Assembly (NCBI GenBank): GCA_050951725.1
Contig: JBMNJO010000012.1
Location: forward strand, 186,001 to 250,000
Reading direction: 5' to 3'
Source of the DNA: DTU052 sp050951725
Lineage (GTDB): Bacteria > Bacillota > Syntrophomonadia > Syntrophomonadales > DTU052
Length of the DNA stretch: 64,000 bases
Part shown: positions 16,332 to 24,086 of the stretch, in pieces
How positions within the stretch are numbered: position 1 is the first letter of the stretch
Layout of the letters: each line of letters starts with the position of its first letter
The notes under the pieces: generated by a model
Told to the model about the DNA's origin: nothing
What the model saw: the letters and a program-made list of their open reading frames with translations, nothing else
Databases searched by the model: none
Program-made: the position numbers and the translations under genes

Positions 16332-16931
16332 TTGAAAACAGGGATTTTTGGCGGAACATTCGATCCGGTACATATAGGCCACCTGGCGGTTGCCGAAAGG
16401 GTCCGCTGCGATTCTGGTCTCGACAAGGTGGTTTTTATCCCCACCAATACATCACCGTTCAAAGTGGGGCAGGTTAACTCCTCTGGAGAGCACCGGCTTA
16501 ATATGTTACGTCTGGCGACCCAAGAAAATCCCCATTTTACAGTTAGCGATATAGAACTCCAAAGAGGCGGTACCAGTTATACTGTGGACACCATGGAACA
16601 CCTGAAGAGTCTGTATCCCAGTGATGAGTTTTTCTTTATTATGGGGATGGACTCCTTCCTGGAGCTGAATGGCTGGAAAGGTGTGGACCGGCTGACTGAG
16701 TTGTGCCGACTGGTGGTGGTTACCCGCCCGGGTTACGAGTTGGGGCAGACGCAAAGACGGTCGCTTGGGTTACCGCAGACCGTGTGGAAGCGAACGCGTT
16801 TCCTTGAGGTTCCGGGCCTGGATATCGCAGCTACTGAAATCCGGGACCGGGTCAGAAGAGGTCAATCAGTACGATACCTGCTCATTCCAGAAGTGGAGAC
16901 TTACATACATGAAAACGGTATTTATCAATGA
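16332..16931 (+). CDS. nadD: Nicotinate-nucleotide adenylyltransferase
   Basis: Adenylates nicotinic acid mononucleotide with ATP in NAD synthesis. The nucleotidyltransferase signature GIFGGTFDPVHIGHLAVAE (with HIGH) is at the N-terminus, and the second substrate-binding motif ATEIRDRVRRG is near the C-terminus. I chose the TTG at 16332 (MKTGIFGG) because it removes an unconserved 20-residue extension and follows a GGGTGG sequence. That gives 199 residues, the usual length. nadD-yqeK-rsfS is a standard Firmicute operon. Confidence 0.93.
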   Translation: MKTGIFGGTFDPVHIGHLAVAERVRCDSGLDKVVFIPTNTSPFKVGQVNSSGEHRLNMLRLATQENPHFTVSDIELQRGGTSYTVDTMEHLKSLYPSDEFFFIMGMDSFLELNGWKGVDRLTELCRLVVVTRPGYELGQTQRRSLGLPQTVWKRTRFLEVPGLDIAATEIRDRVRRGQSVRYLLIPEVETYIHENGIYQ

Positions 16932-17001
16932 TATCTCCGTTTGTGCGAACTATAGCGGGCCTGATTAATGGGAATTGTCCCCTCGGGTCTGCAGGGGGGA
17001 T

Positions 17002-17589
17002 ATGATGGAAGAAATCAGGGCTGAGGAGATAATCAGAACCAAGCTTTCCGAAAACCGGTACCAACACTCTATGCGGGTGGCAGCAGTCGCCCGGGAGATG
17101 GCACGAGCATTTGGACTGGACGAGGATAAGGCCTATTTGGCCGGAGTTGTTCATGATTACGCCAAAGGCATGCCTGGCTGTGAGTTGTTGGCATTGGCGA
17201 AAGAGCATAACTTGTTGGAGGATGAAGTCGAAAACCGGTCTCCTGATCTCCTGCACGCCTCGGTAGGTGCTTTTCTCCTGGCCCGGGAACAGGGCCTGGA
17301 TGATGAGGACATTTTGGATGCAGTCAGGAATCATACCCTGGGAAGGGTGGGCATGACTGATCTGGAAAAGGTGTTATTCCTGGCCGACATGATTGAACCG
17401 GGACGTGATTTCCCGGGAGTAGAGAGATTACGCTGTCTGGCCTGGCAAGATCTTAACCGGGGAATGATACAAGCTATAGAGTCAACCCTACGCTACTGTA
17501 TGGATCAGGGGAGATTGATTCATCCTCGCACAGTGCAGGTTCGGAATAACTTGTTGTCAATTTTGCCAAGGGATCGAACCCTGTGGTAG
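17002..17589 (+). CDS. yqeK: YqeK, HD-domain diadenosine tetraphosphatase
   Basis: YqeK proteins are metal-dependent HD hydrolases that split Ap4A symmetrically into two ADP. The metal-binding residues appear as His in RYQHSMRVAAVAREM, the His-Asp pair in GVVHDYAKGM, and later His/Asp residues (LLHASVGAFLL, NHTLGRVGM, LADMIEPGRDF). Two adjacent ATG codons at 17002 and 17005 follow GGGGGG; either gives about 195 residues. It sits between nadD and rsfS. Confidence 0.9.
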   Translation: MMEEIRAEEIIRTKLSENRYQHSMRVAAVAREMARAFGLDEDKAYLAGVVHDYAKGMPGCELLALAKEHNLLEDEVENRSPDLLHASVGAFLLAREQGLDDEDILDAVRNHTLGRVGMTDLEKVLFLADMIEPGRDFPGVERLRCLAWQDLNRGMIQAIESTLRYCMDQGRLIHPRTVQVRNNLLSILPRDRTLW

Positions 17590-17620
17590 AATGTTCGTGG
17601 ATTAATAAAGGGGGACTAGC

Positions 17621-17983
17621 ATGTCGACAGGTATCAGTTCAGATTTGACCTCCAAAATTGTTGAATACGCTCAGGAAGGGAATGCCACCGATATTGTAGT
17701 CCTGGACCTGCGGGGGTTGACGATCCTGACCGATTACTTTGTAATCGCCAGTGGCCGCAGCACGATACAGGTGAAAAGCATTGCCGAGAAAATTGAGGAT
17801 GAACTCCTGGGGTGCGGAGAAAAACCGCTGCGGAGAGAAGGCTTCAACGAAGGGCGCTGGATTATACTGGATTACCCCGGCGTGATGGTTCATATCTTCC
17901 GTCAAGAGGAGAGGGATCTTTACCAACTCGAACGTCTATGGGGTGATGCTTCCTTGGTAAGAATAGAAACCGATCACACGTAG
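17621..17983 (+). CDS. rsfS: Ribosomal silencing factor RsfS
   Basis: RsfS (YqeL/Iojap) binds L14 and blocks joining of the ribosomal subunits when nutrients are low. The 120-residue protein is typical throughout: DIVVLDLRGLTILTDYFVIASG, STIQVKSIAEKIEDEL, and the C-terminal GRWIILDYPGVMVHIFRQEERDLYQLERLWGDA. ATG at 17621 follows GGGGGA. Last gene of the nadD operon; a strong bidirectional terminator follows. Confidence 0.96.
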   Translation: MSTGISSDLTSKIVEYAQEGNATDIVVLDLRGLTILTDYFVIASGRSTIQVKSIAEKIEDELLGCGEKPLRREGFNEGRWIILDYPGVMVHIFRQEERDLYQLERLWGDASLVRIETDHT

Positions 17984-18012
17984 TCTGGTAAACAGCAATA
18001 GTATAAGGACAA

Positions 18013-18038
18013 AAAGCCCCTCAATGAAGAGGGGCTTT
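18013..18038. terminator. Bidirectional terminator between rsfS and ogt
   Basis: AAAGCCCCTC (18013-18022) pairs perfectly with GAGGGGCTTT (18029-18038), 6-nt loop, A-tract on one side and T-tract on the other. The flanking genes are convergent, so it can serve both. Confidence 0.9.
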
Positions 18039-18069
18039 AGTATACAAATCAACCAGGCAAACCCGGCAA

Positions 18070-18579
18070 TCAATCGGCCTTGCTCTCCAGTTTAAGGAGG
18101 GCTTCTTTGGTTTGCAACCCCCCGGGAGCGGAAAATCCCCCCAGGCCATTTGACGCCACGACCCGGTGGCAGGGAATTATAATGGGCAAGGGATTTCTTT
18201 TCAAGGCTTGCCCTACCGCGCGGGCTCCCCGGGAGCGCCCTAACTCCCGGGCCAGCGAGCCATAGGTTTGAACCGTTCCGTAAGGAATCCGGGCGGCAGC
18301 CAGCAATACCTGGCGGGTAAAGTTCGGCACCGCGGTCAATTCGGGATCACAATCCCAACTGTCCACCCGTTGTCCGGCAAAATAGGCCTTCAATTGCTCG
18401 GTCAGACCTGTGAGCAGTGTCGGATTCTCGACCAATTTTACTCCACCAGTCCAGTGCAAATACTGATGGACCATTTCTGGCACTGGTACAGGCAGTGTCA
18501 GGGAGCTTGCTTTGCGGTCATGCCCGACCAGACCTATGAATCCCCAACGGGTTGAAAACACACGATATTCCAGCATCAT
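18070..18579 (-). CDS. ogt: Methylated-DNA--protein-cysteine S-methyltransferase
   Basis: Repairs O6-alkylguanine by suicidal transfer of the alkyl group to a Cys. The active-site motif PCHRVV is present in NPLPIIIPCHRVVASNGLGGFSAPGG, and the helix-turn-helix segment YGSLARELGRSRGARAVGQALKRN lies before it. Length 169 residues, as in Ogt rather than the longer Ada. Its ATG overlaps the leuS stop by four bases (ATGA), so it is translated from the leuS mRNA and would share the T-box control of leuS. Confidence 0.94.
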   Translation of the reverse strand: MMLEYRVFSTRWGFIGLVGHDRKASSLTLPVPVPEMVHQYLHWTGGVKLVENPTLLTGLTEQLKAYFAGQRVDSWDCDPELTAVPNFTRQVLLAAARIPYGTVQTYGSLARELGRSRGARAVGQALKRNPLPIIIPCHRVVASNGLGGFSAPGGLQTKEALLKLESKAD

Positions 18580-21056
18580 TTGACTACAATGTTTACTAGT
18601 TTATTGGGGACGGTAACCACCTTGACCACCTGCTTCTTGCCAATGGTTTCCCTGACTCTGGCCAGGGAAAGAGCCATTTCTTCCAGTTCATCCTTTGAGA
18701 TCTCCACCGGTACCAGGATTTTATCCCGGACTTTGCCATTAACCTGTACCACCATTTCGATCTCGGTTCTCTTAAGGGCCTCTTCATCCCAGGTAAGCCA
18801 GGGTTGCAGATGTACGCTGCCCTGGTGCCCGGTGCTTTCCCACAATTCTTCGGCAATATGCGGGGCAAACGGTGCCAGGAGGGTTATCAGGGCTTCCAGA
18901 GACTCTTTTACCACTTCCGGGTTCATCTTCTTCCCGGCAGCATCCCGGTACTGGTGCATGGCATTGACCAGCTCCATGATGGCGCTGATGGCAGTGTTGA
19001 AATTGAAGCGCTTCTCAATATCCTCTGTTACCTTGCGGATGGTGTAGTGTACCTTGTACCGAAGTTCCTCATCCCGGGCATTTAGCGTGGTACCCACCGC
19101 ATCGGTTTGCTCCTGCCATTTGACCAGGTCAACAATCAGTCGCCACACCCGGTTAAGGAATCGATGACAGCCTTCGACCCCCTGATCGCTCCATTCCAGG
19201 TCGCGCTCGGGAGGGGAGGCAAACAGAATGAACAAACGGGCCGTGTCGGCACCGTACTTATCAATTATGTCCTCAGGACTGACTACATTCCCCTTGGACT
19301 TGGACATCTTGGCCCCATCTTTAAGAACCATACCCTGGGTCAAAAGGTTGGCAAAGGGTTCCTGACAGGAGAGCATACCCGCATCATAGAGTACCTTGGT
19401 AAAGAAACGGGCATACATCAGATGGAGGATAGCATGTTCAACCCCTCCGATATACTGATCAACCGGCATCCAATAGTCTGCCGCTGATTTAAGAAATGGT
19501 CGGTTGGCAGCGTGTGGGCTGGCGTAACGCATAAAGTACCAGGAGGAGCACACAAAGGTATCCATAGTATCTGTTTCCCGTCGGGCTGGTTTGCCACAGG
19601 TAGGGCAGACAGTCTCAACAAATTCTTTAACATAGTTGAGCGGGGATTCACCAGTAGGCCGGAATTCAACGTCTTCCGGCAGGATAACCGGCAGATCCTC
19701 GAAGGGGACCGGAACCGGACCACAATCTTCACAATAGACTATGGGTATGGGCGCACCCCAGTAACGCTGGCGGGAAATCAACCAGTCCCGCAGCTTGAAA
19801 TTCACTGTTCCGCGGCCAATTTTATTGGCCTCCATAAATTTGATGATCGCCTCCTGACCTTCCTCTATAGTCAGTCCGTTGAACTTTCCTGAGTTGACCA
19901 TTACCCCGTCACCGGTATAGGCTTCAGACAGAGTTCCGTCCAGCGGTAAAGGCTGGTCAGGGTTCTGGATGACCACTCTGATCTCCAGATTATACTTTTT
20001 TGCAAAGTCAAAGTCCCGCTGGTCATGAGCGGGAACTGCCATTATTGCTCCGGTACCATAATCCATAAGCACGTAGTTGGCCAACCAGATCGGAATCTCT
20101 TCGCCGTTGACAGGGTTGATTGCGTACCTGCCGGTAAAGAACCCCAATTTCTCCGCTTCGGTCGAAGTTCGTGCCAGTTCGTTAAGATGCATCATGCTGG
20201 CTGCAAAATCACGGACTCCAGTTTCATATTCGGTTCCTTGCGCCAGGGTTTCAACCAGTGGGTGCTCCGGGGCCAATACCATGTATGTTACCCCGAAGAC
20301 CGTGTCAGGGCGGGTGGTATACACGGGAATCTTTTCACCGGAATCTTTTACGGTAAAGCTGAATTCGCAACCTTCACTGCGTCCAATCCAGTTGCGCTGC
20401 ATGGTCTTAACCTTGTCTGGCCAACCAGGCATATGATCCAGGTCATTCAGCAGTCTTTCGGCGTAGTCGGTGATCTTAAAAAACCACTGTTCCAGGTTCT
20501 TTTTCTCGACCCCGGTTTCGCACCGCTCACAGGCACCGTCGACTACCTGCTCATTGGCAAGGACTGTAGCACAGGACGGGCACCAGTTAACTGCCGCTGC
20601 TTTCTTATAGGCCAGTCCCATATGATACAGCTGTAAAAAAAGCCATTGGGTGAATTTGTAGTATTCCGGGCTGCAGGTGGCAACCTCCCGGTTCCAGTCA
20701 TAACTTATACCCAAAGACTTGAGCTGATCTCGCATATTATCAATGTTGGAATAGGTCCATTTGGCGGGTGGGATTGAGTTTTTGAGGGCCGCGTTTTCTG
20801 CAGGTAAGCCAAAAGCATCCCATCCCATAGGATGCAGAACATTATAACCCCGCATGGTTTTGAAACGGGCCACCACATCACCAATGGCATAGTTTCTTAC
20901 GTGTCCCATATGCAGGTTGCCGGATGGGTAGGGAAACATCTCCAGGTTATAATACTTTGGCTTGTAGGGGTCTTCTACCACCGTGTATAATTCATTATCC
21001 TCCCAGAAGTCCTGCCACTTGGATTCAATCTTCTTAAAATCGTATCGGCCGTCCAC
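18576..21056 (-). CDS. leuS: Leucyl-tRNA synthetase
   Basis: Charges tRNA-Leu. The class I signatures are FPYPSGNLHMGHVRNYAIGD (HMGH) and KMSKSKGN (KMSKS). A CP1 editing domain and paired Cys residues (CPSC...CERC; CEDC; CPTC) lie between. About 826 residues, bacterial type. I chose the GTG at 21056 (MDGRYDFKKIE) because AAGGAGG is six bases upstream; the ATG at 21062 directly abuts that site. The gene is preceded by a T-box leader with a Leu specifier and overlaps ogt downstream. Confidence 0.96.
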   Translation of the reverse strand: MDGRYDFKKIESKWQDFWEDNELYTVVEDPYKPKYYNLEMFPYPSGNLHMGHVRNYAIGDVVARFKTMRGYNVLHPMGWDAFGLPAENAALKNSIPPAKWTYSNIDNMRDQLKSLGISYDWNREVATCSPEYYKFTQWLFLQLYHMGLAYKKAAAVNWCPSCATVLANEQVVDGACERCETGVEKKNLEQWFFKITDYAERLLNDLDHMPGWPDKVKTMQRNWIGRSEGCEFSFTVKDSGEKIPVYTTRPDTVFGVTYMVLAPEHPLVETLAQGTEYETGVRDFAASMMHLNELARTSTEAEKLGFFTGRYAINPVNGEEIPIWLANYVLMDYGTGAIMAVPAHDQRDFDFAKKYNLEIRVVIQNPDQPLPLDGTLSEAYTGDGVMVNSGKFNGLTIEEGQEAIIKFMEANKIGRGTVNFKLRDWLISRQRYWGAPIPIVYCEDCGPVPVPFEDLPVILPEDVEFRPTGESPLNYVKEFVETVCPTCGKPARRETDTMDTFVCSSWYFMRYASPHAANRPFLKSAADYWMPVDQYIGGVEHAILHLMYARFFTKVLYDAGMLSCQEPFANLLTQGMVLKDGAKMSKSKGNVVSPEDIIDKYGADTARLFILFASPPERDLEWSDQGVEGCHRFLNRVWRLIVDLVKWQEQTDAVGTTLNARDEELRYKVHYTIRKVTEDIEKRFNFNTAISAIMELVNAMHQYRDAAGKKMNPEVVKESLEALITLLAPFAPHIAEELWESTGHQGSVHLQPWLTWDEEALKRTEIEMVVQVNGKVRDKILVPVEISKDELEEMALSLARVRETIGKKQVVKVVTVPNKLVNIVVK

Positions 21057-21153
21057 AACCATCCTCCTTATATTTACATTTGTTATACGTAGTTCGCACG
21101 AGAATTCAGACAGATTTACAGTCTCTGGCTCTGAATAGAAGGCGGCTAACAAC

Positions 21154-21554
21154 AAAAAACCTCTCCATCCTTAAGGACGAGAGGTCTCCCGCGGTACCAC
21201 CTTATTTGGCAAAAAGATTTGGTGGAGCTGGCGGGAATCGAACCCGCGGCCTCTTCCATGCCAAGGAAGCGCGCTCCCTCTGCGCCACAGCCCCATGTGT
21301 TTTGCCCGCTTAAGATTATAACGTAATCAACGGTGCCAGCTATATGGATTTTTTAGATTTAGCAAGCTGGGTGAAGGGTATTGTTGTATGTTAAACGACC
21401 AAGTAGCAGCCAGTTCCGCATTCTACCCCTGACCTAACCTGCCCAGTCCCTTCACCGGCACAGCTCCCCGGCGAGATTCAGCCTGTAACCTGCTGCCTCG
21501 CACCAACCGGCAGTTCTCTTACAAGTTGGCAGACTTACTACTCCGGTTCCTCGC
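21154..21554 (-). promoter_or_regulatory. leuS T-box riboswitch interrupted by a tRNA gene
   Basis: Reading the minus strand, stem I opens at 21554 with GCGAGGAACCGGAGTAGTAA and closes through GCGAG (21550-21554) with CTCGC (21471-21475). The specifier CTG (21479-21481) is a Leu codon. A long second stem pairs 21448-21456 with 21370-21378 and 21461-21465 with 21365-21369. The T-box AAATAAGGTGGTACCGCGGG is at 21188-21207. The terminator stem pairs 21179-21185 with 21159-21165 and ends in a T-run at 21154-21159. A complete tRNA-Ala gene lies between the second stem and the T-box. Charged versus uncharged tRNA-Leu should control leuS-ogt. Confidence 0.85.
21220..21294 (-). tRNA. tRNA-Ala (anticodon GGC)
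   Basis: All arms pair: acceptor GGGGCTG/CAGCTCC with one G-T pair, D stem GCGC/GCGC, anticodon stem CTTCC/GGAAG around loop TTGGCAT (anticodon GGC, decoding GCC), T stem GCGGG/CCCGC around TTCGAAT. Discriminator A and an encoded CCA are present (21220-21222). A TATAAT box lies at 21315-21320 on the minus strand, about 20 bases upstream, with a poor -35. The gene lies inside the leuS T-box leader, 12 bases before the T-box sequence. Confidence 0.95.
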
Positions 21555-21578
21555 TTGAATCTACAGTTGACATTGCAT

Positions 21579-21609
21579 ATTATATGACGCCTTCCACCCA
21601 AAAGTCAAC
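21579..21609 (-). promoter_or_regulatory. Probable promoter of the leuS leader
   Basis: On the minus strand TTGACT (21604-21609) and TATAAT (21579-21584) are separated by 19 bases. The predicted start is about 15-20 bases before T-box stem I, as expected for a T-box transcript. The spacing is a little long. Confidence 0.6.
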
Positions 21610-21715
21610 CAGTGTTACTTGTACAAACCCAATTTTGAAGGAACTAATCTTCCAGCTGTTGAATAATTAGGAGTTCCCAAAACTTTTTGGGACAAAAATT
21701 GGGGAGGACAAGTCG

Positions 21716-22642
21716 TTGGAAAAGTGTATGGTAATAGTAAACCCGGTTTCTGCCAATGGCAGGACCGGTCGTAATTGGCCGCATATTGCCGGAGAGTTAA
21801 AGAAGACCGGGTTGCAATTTGATGCGCAGATCACATCAAAGAGCGGGGAAGCAACCCTGCTCGCCCAAGCCGCGTTGCAAAAGGGATATCAGACCATCAT
21901 CGCAGTGGGTGGGGATGGTACCCTCAATGAAGTAGTGAATGGTTTCTTTAAATCAGAGGACAGCCGCCTGATCAATCCTGAAGCCCGTCTGGGTCTGATT
22001 TCCAGCGGTACCGGTCGGGATTTTATCAAGACCATCAATTATTCTGAGGATATTAAAGACGTCTCCAGAATCCTGGCCCGCGGCCAGGTTCGGACCATTG
22101 ACATTGGTAAGGTTTCTTACCAGAATTCCGAGGGCCAGCGAGCCTACAGGTATTATATAAACGTTGCGGGTATGGGGATGGACGGTGAGACAGTAGATCG
22201 GGTTAACCGGACCACCAAGGTTTTTGGCGGCAAGGTCTCTTTTTTATGGGGAACCGTGGCCACCCTGGTTCAGTACCGCAATCGGGAATTGGCCTTGGAG
22301 ATCGATGGTGTTACCCGCTACCATGGAGAAGCCACCCTGGTGGCAGTTGCCAATGGCCAGTATTTTGGGGGTGGTATGCGCATTGCTCCCGAGGCGAAAC
22401 TGGATAGCGGTTATTTCGACATCATTATCGTCGACAACATGGCCAAGCCTGATATCATCGCCAATCTGCATCGTATCTACCGGGGTACTCACCTGACTCA
22501 CCCGAAAGTCTACCTCATGCGGGGTAAACATGTTCGGGCAACCTCCAACCAAAGGGTTCTTCTGAATGTTGACGGCGAGCAGCCGGGAGTGCTGAACGCC
22601 GAATTCGAACTGTTTCCCCAAAAGCTGCAGCTGATCTGCTAA
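21716..22642 (+). CDS. Diacylglycerol/lipid kinase, YegS/DagK family
   Basis: Phosphorylates diacylglycerol or a related lipid at the membrane surface. Catalytic-domain motifs are VNPVSANGRTGRNW, AVGGDGTLNEVVNG (nucleotide-binding GGDGT) and LISSGTGRDF. The C-terminal half has GGGMRIAPEAKLDSGYFDI and LLNVDGEQPG, as in DagK. 308 residues. TTG start at 21716 follows GGGGAGGAC at eight bases. An inverted repeat (TCCCAAAA...TTTTGGGA, about 21675-21692) lies just upstream. Which lipid it uses cannot be read from the sequence. Confidence 0.88.
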   Translation: MEKCMVIVNPVSANGRTGRNWPHIAGELKKTGLQFDAQITSKSGEATLLAQAALQKGYQTIIAVGGDGTLNEVVNGFFKSEDSRLINPEARLGLISSGTGRDFIKTINYSEDIKDVSRILARGQVRTIDIGKVSYQNSEGQRAYRYYINVAGMGMDGETVDRVNRTTKVFGGKVSFLWGTVATLVQYRNRELALEIDGVTRYHGEATLVAVANGQYFGGGMRIAPEAKLDSGYFDIIIVDNMAKPDIIANLHRIYRGTHLTHPKVYLMRGKHVRATSNQRVLLNVDGEQPGVLNAEFELFPQKLQLIC

Positions 22643-22669
22643 AGACGGCCCAACTCTTCTAAACCCAGT

Positions 22670-22717
22670 ACAAATAAGCGTTTATGCATTCAACCGCGTG
22701 AACGCTTATTTGTATTT
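22670..22717 (+). terminator. Terminator after the lipid kinase gene
   Basis: Perfect 13-bp stem (ACAAATAAGCGTT at 22670-22682 with its complement at 22701-22713), 18-nt loop, followed by ATTTTGC. Confidence 0.75.
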
Positions 22718-22773
22718 TGCTATGCTTAATCGATCCGCGACAATACCATCTGCTATACTCAGGTTAATCAGAG

Positions 22774-23850
22774 TTGCAGAATAATCGCATTAGGGAGTGT
22801 TGCCTTATTAAAGCACTGTTCTTACGAAACAATTTTCAATTGTCCCTGGAGGAAACCCCCCAACCAGTCATATCGAAACCGGGTGACATTATTGTCAGAG
22901 TGACTGCCTCGTCCATCTGTGGGAGTGACATCCACTTCGTCACCGGGGAAGTCCCGCTGAAACCCGATTTTATTATCGGCCATGAGGGGGTTGGGGTGGT
23001 CGAGGAGGTGGGAACCGGGGTTGAATTCTTTAAACCCGGCGATCGAGTAGTCATTCCCTATATGGTGTCGTGCGGATACTGCTCGGAGTGCAAGGCGGGC
23101 AGAGCCTATGCCTGCCTGGCGGACCTTCAGTTCGGTGTGGGCAAGGCCCGGGGGGATCTGCCGGGTACCCAGGCTGAATTTGTGCGTATTCCGTTTGCCG
23201 ACTCCTCAGTAGTCCCTATACCAGATTCAGTTACAGACCGGGAAGCACTTTTCGTCGGCGACATACTGTCAACCGGTTACTTCGGTGTGACCAACGGGAA
23301 TATTCAGCCGGGAGATGAGGTGGCCGTTTTTGGAGCCGGACCGGTTGGGCTGTGCGCAGTAGCCTGTGCCAAGCTGTTTTCACCATCCAAGATAATACTG
23401 GTGGATCTTGAAGACTACCGCCTGGAGGCGGGAATACGCCTGGGGGCAACTCATACCATCAACGCTCGCTCGACCAGAGCCGGTTCAGAGATTCGCCGGT
23501 TAACGGGGGGGACCGGAGTACAGGTCTCAATAGAAGCTTCAGGGGCGGAAGCCGCCTTGGATGATTGCCTGGCATGTACCGCGAAAGGGGGAATACTGTC
23601 AGCTATCGGTATGACTCCTTTCAGTGTTAGATTTACTATGGGCAAGATGTTCTACAAAAACCTGACCATGATATCCGGGTATACCACACTTAATGAGATG
23701 CGTCGGTTGGTGAAATTAATCGAGTGCAAGCAACTGGATTTGACTTCTCTTATTACCCATGAGGTGCCTTTCAGCAGTATCCTGGAGGGATACCGGATCT
23801 TTCAGAACAGATTGGATGACTGCATCAAGGTAATGGTAGTTCCCGATTAA
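22774..23850 (+). CDS. Zinc-dependent medium-chain alcohol dehydrogenase
   Basis: MDR-type dehydrogenase of about 350 residues. Catalytic zinc ligands are Cys in SSICGSDIHF and His-Glu in IGHEGVGVVEEVG. Structural zinc ligands form the CGYCSECKAGRAYAC cluster. The Rossmann fold is VAVFGAGPVGLCAV with an Asp at the end of the second strand (IILVDLED), which favours NAD. Substrate unknown; threonine- or butanediol-dehydrogenase-like alcohols are possible. The start is uncertain. TTG at 22774 gives an 11-residue extension, while the family start (KALFL) would fall on an ATT codon at 22807 behind GGGAG. Confidence 0.87.
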   Translation: MQNNRIRECCLIKALFLRNNFQLSLEETPQPVISKPGDIIVRVTASSICGSDIHFVTGEVPLKPDFIIGHEGVGVVEEVGTGVEFFKPGDRVVIPYMVSCGYCSECKAGRAYACLADLQFGVGKARGDLPGTQAEFVRIPFADSSVVPIPDSVTDREALFVGDILSTGYFGVTNGNIQPGDEVAVFGAGPVGLCAVACAKLFSPSKIILVDLEDYRLEAGIRLGATHTINARSTRAGSEIRRLTGGTGVQVSIEASGAEAALDDCLACTAKGGILSAIGMTPFSVRFTMGKMFYKNLTMISGYTTLNEMRRLVKLIECKQLDLTSLITHEVPFSSILEGYRIFQNRLDDCIKVMVVPD

Positions 23851-23917
23851 AGTCTGTCCAAGTCTATGCCGGGGATTCTGGCAGCTAACACTCCGATTAT
23901 TAATACGCATAACGAGA

Positions 23918-23985
23918 GTGTCCCAAATGGGACATATGACGAAGGGCATAGTGTCCCAAATGGGACACTATGCCCTTCGTCATAT
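23918..23985. promoter_or_regulatory. Paired palindromic upstream sites within a large inverted repeat
   Basis: The palindrome TGTCCCAAATGGGACA occurs twice (within 23918-23934 and 23951-23968), 33 bases apart. The second is the centre of a 24-bp perfect inverted repeat (23934-23957 with 23962-23985). The sites lie roughly 60-100 bases before a sigma-54 promoter, and a Fis-type enhancer-binding regulator is encoded at the end of the operon, so they are best read as its upstream activator sites. The long hairpin might also end transcription from the alcohol dehydrogenase gene, although it has no T-run. Confidence 0.75.
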
Positions 23986-24022
23986 TGGCCGCGTTACGGT
24001 AAGAATAAGCACTTTTTGGTGC

Positions 24023-24038
24023 TGGCATGGAATTTGCA
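24023..24038 (+). promoter_or_regulatory. Sigma-54 (-24/-12) promoter
   Basis: TGGCATGGAATTTGCA matches the sigma-54 consensus (TGGCAC-N5-TTGCW) at all key positions, with GG and GC correctly spaced. It lies 49 bases before the SDR gene and downstream of the paired palindromes, so it should drive the SDR-thiolase-acyl-CoA dehydrogenase operon. Confidence 0.9.
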
Positions 24039-24086
24039 TATTTAACAGGTTAAATTATTGTTCCTTAATACGATAGGAGGATTGGT

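Noticed and set aside
20025..20636. 203-codon plus-strand frame opposite leuS
   Set aside because: Antisense shadow of a strongly conserved gene; the protein has no recognisable domain and no ribosome binding site.
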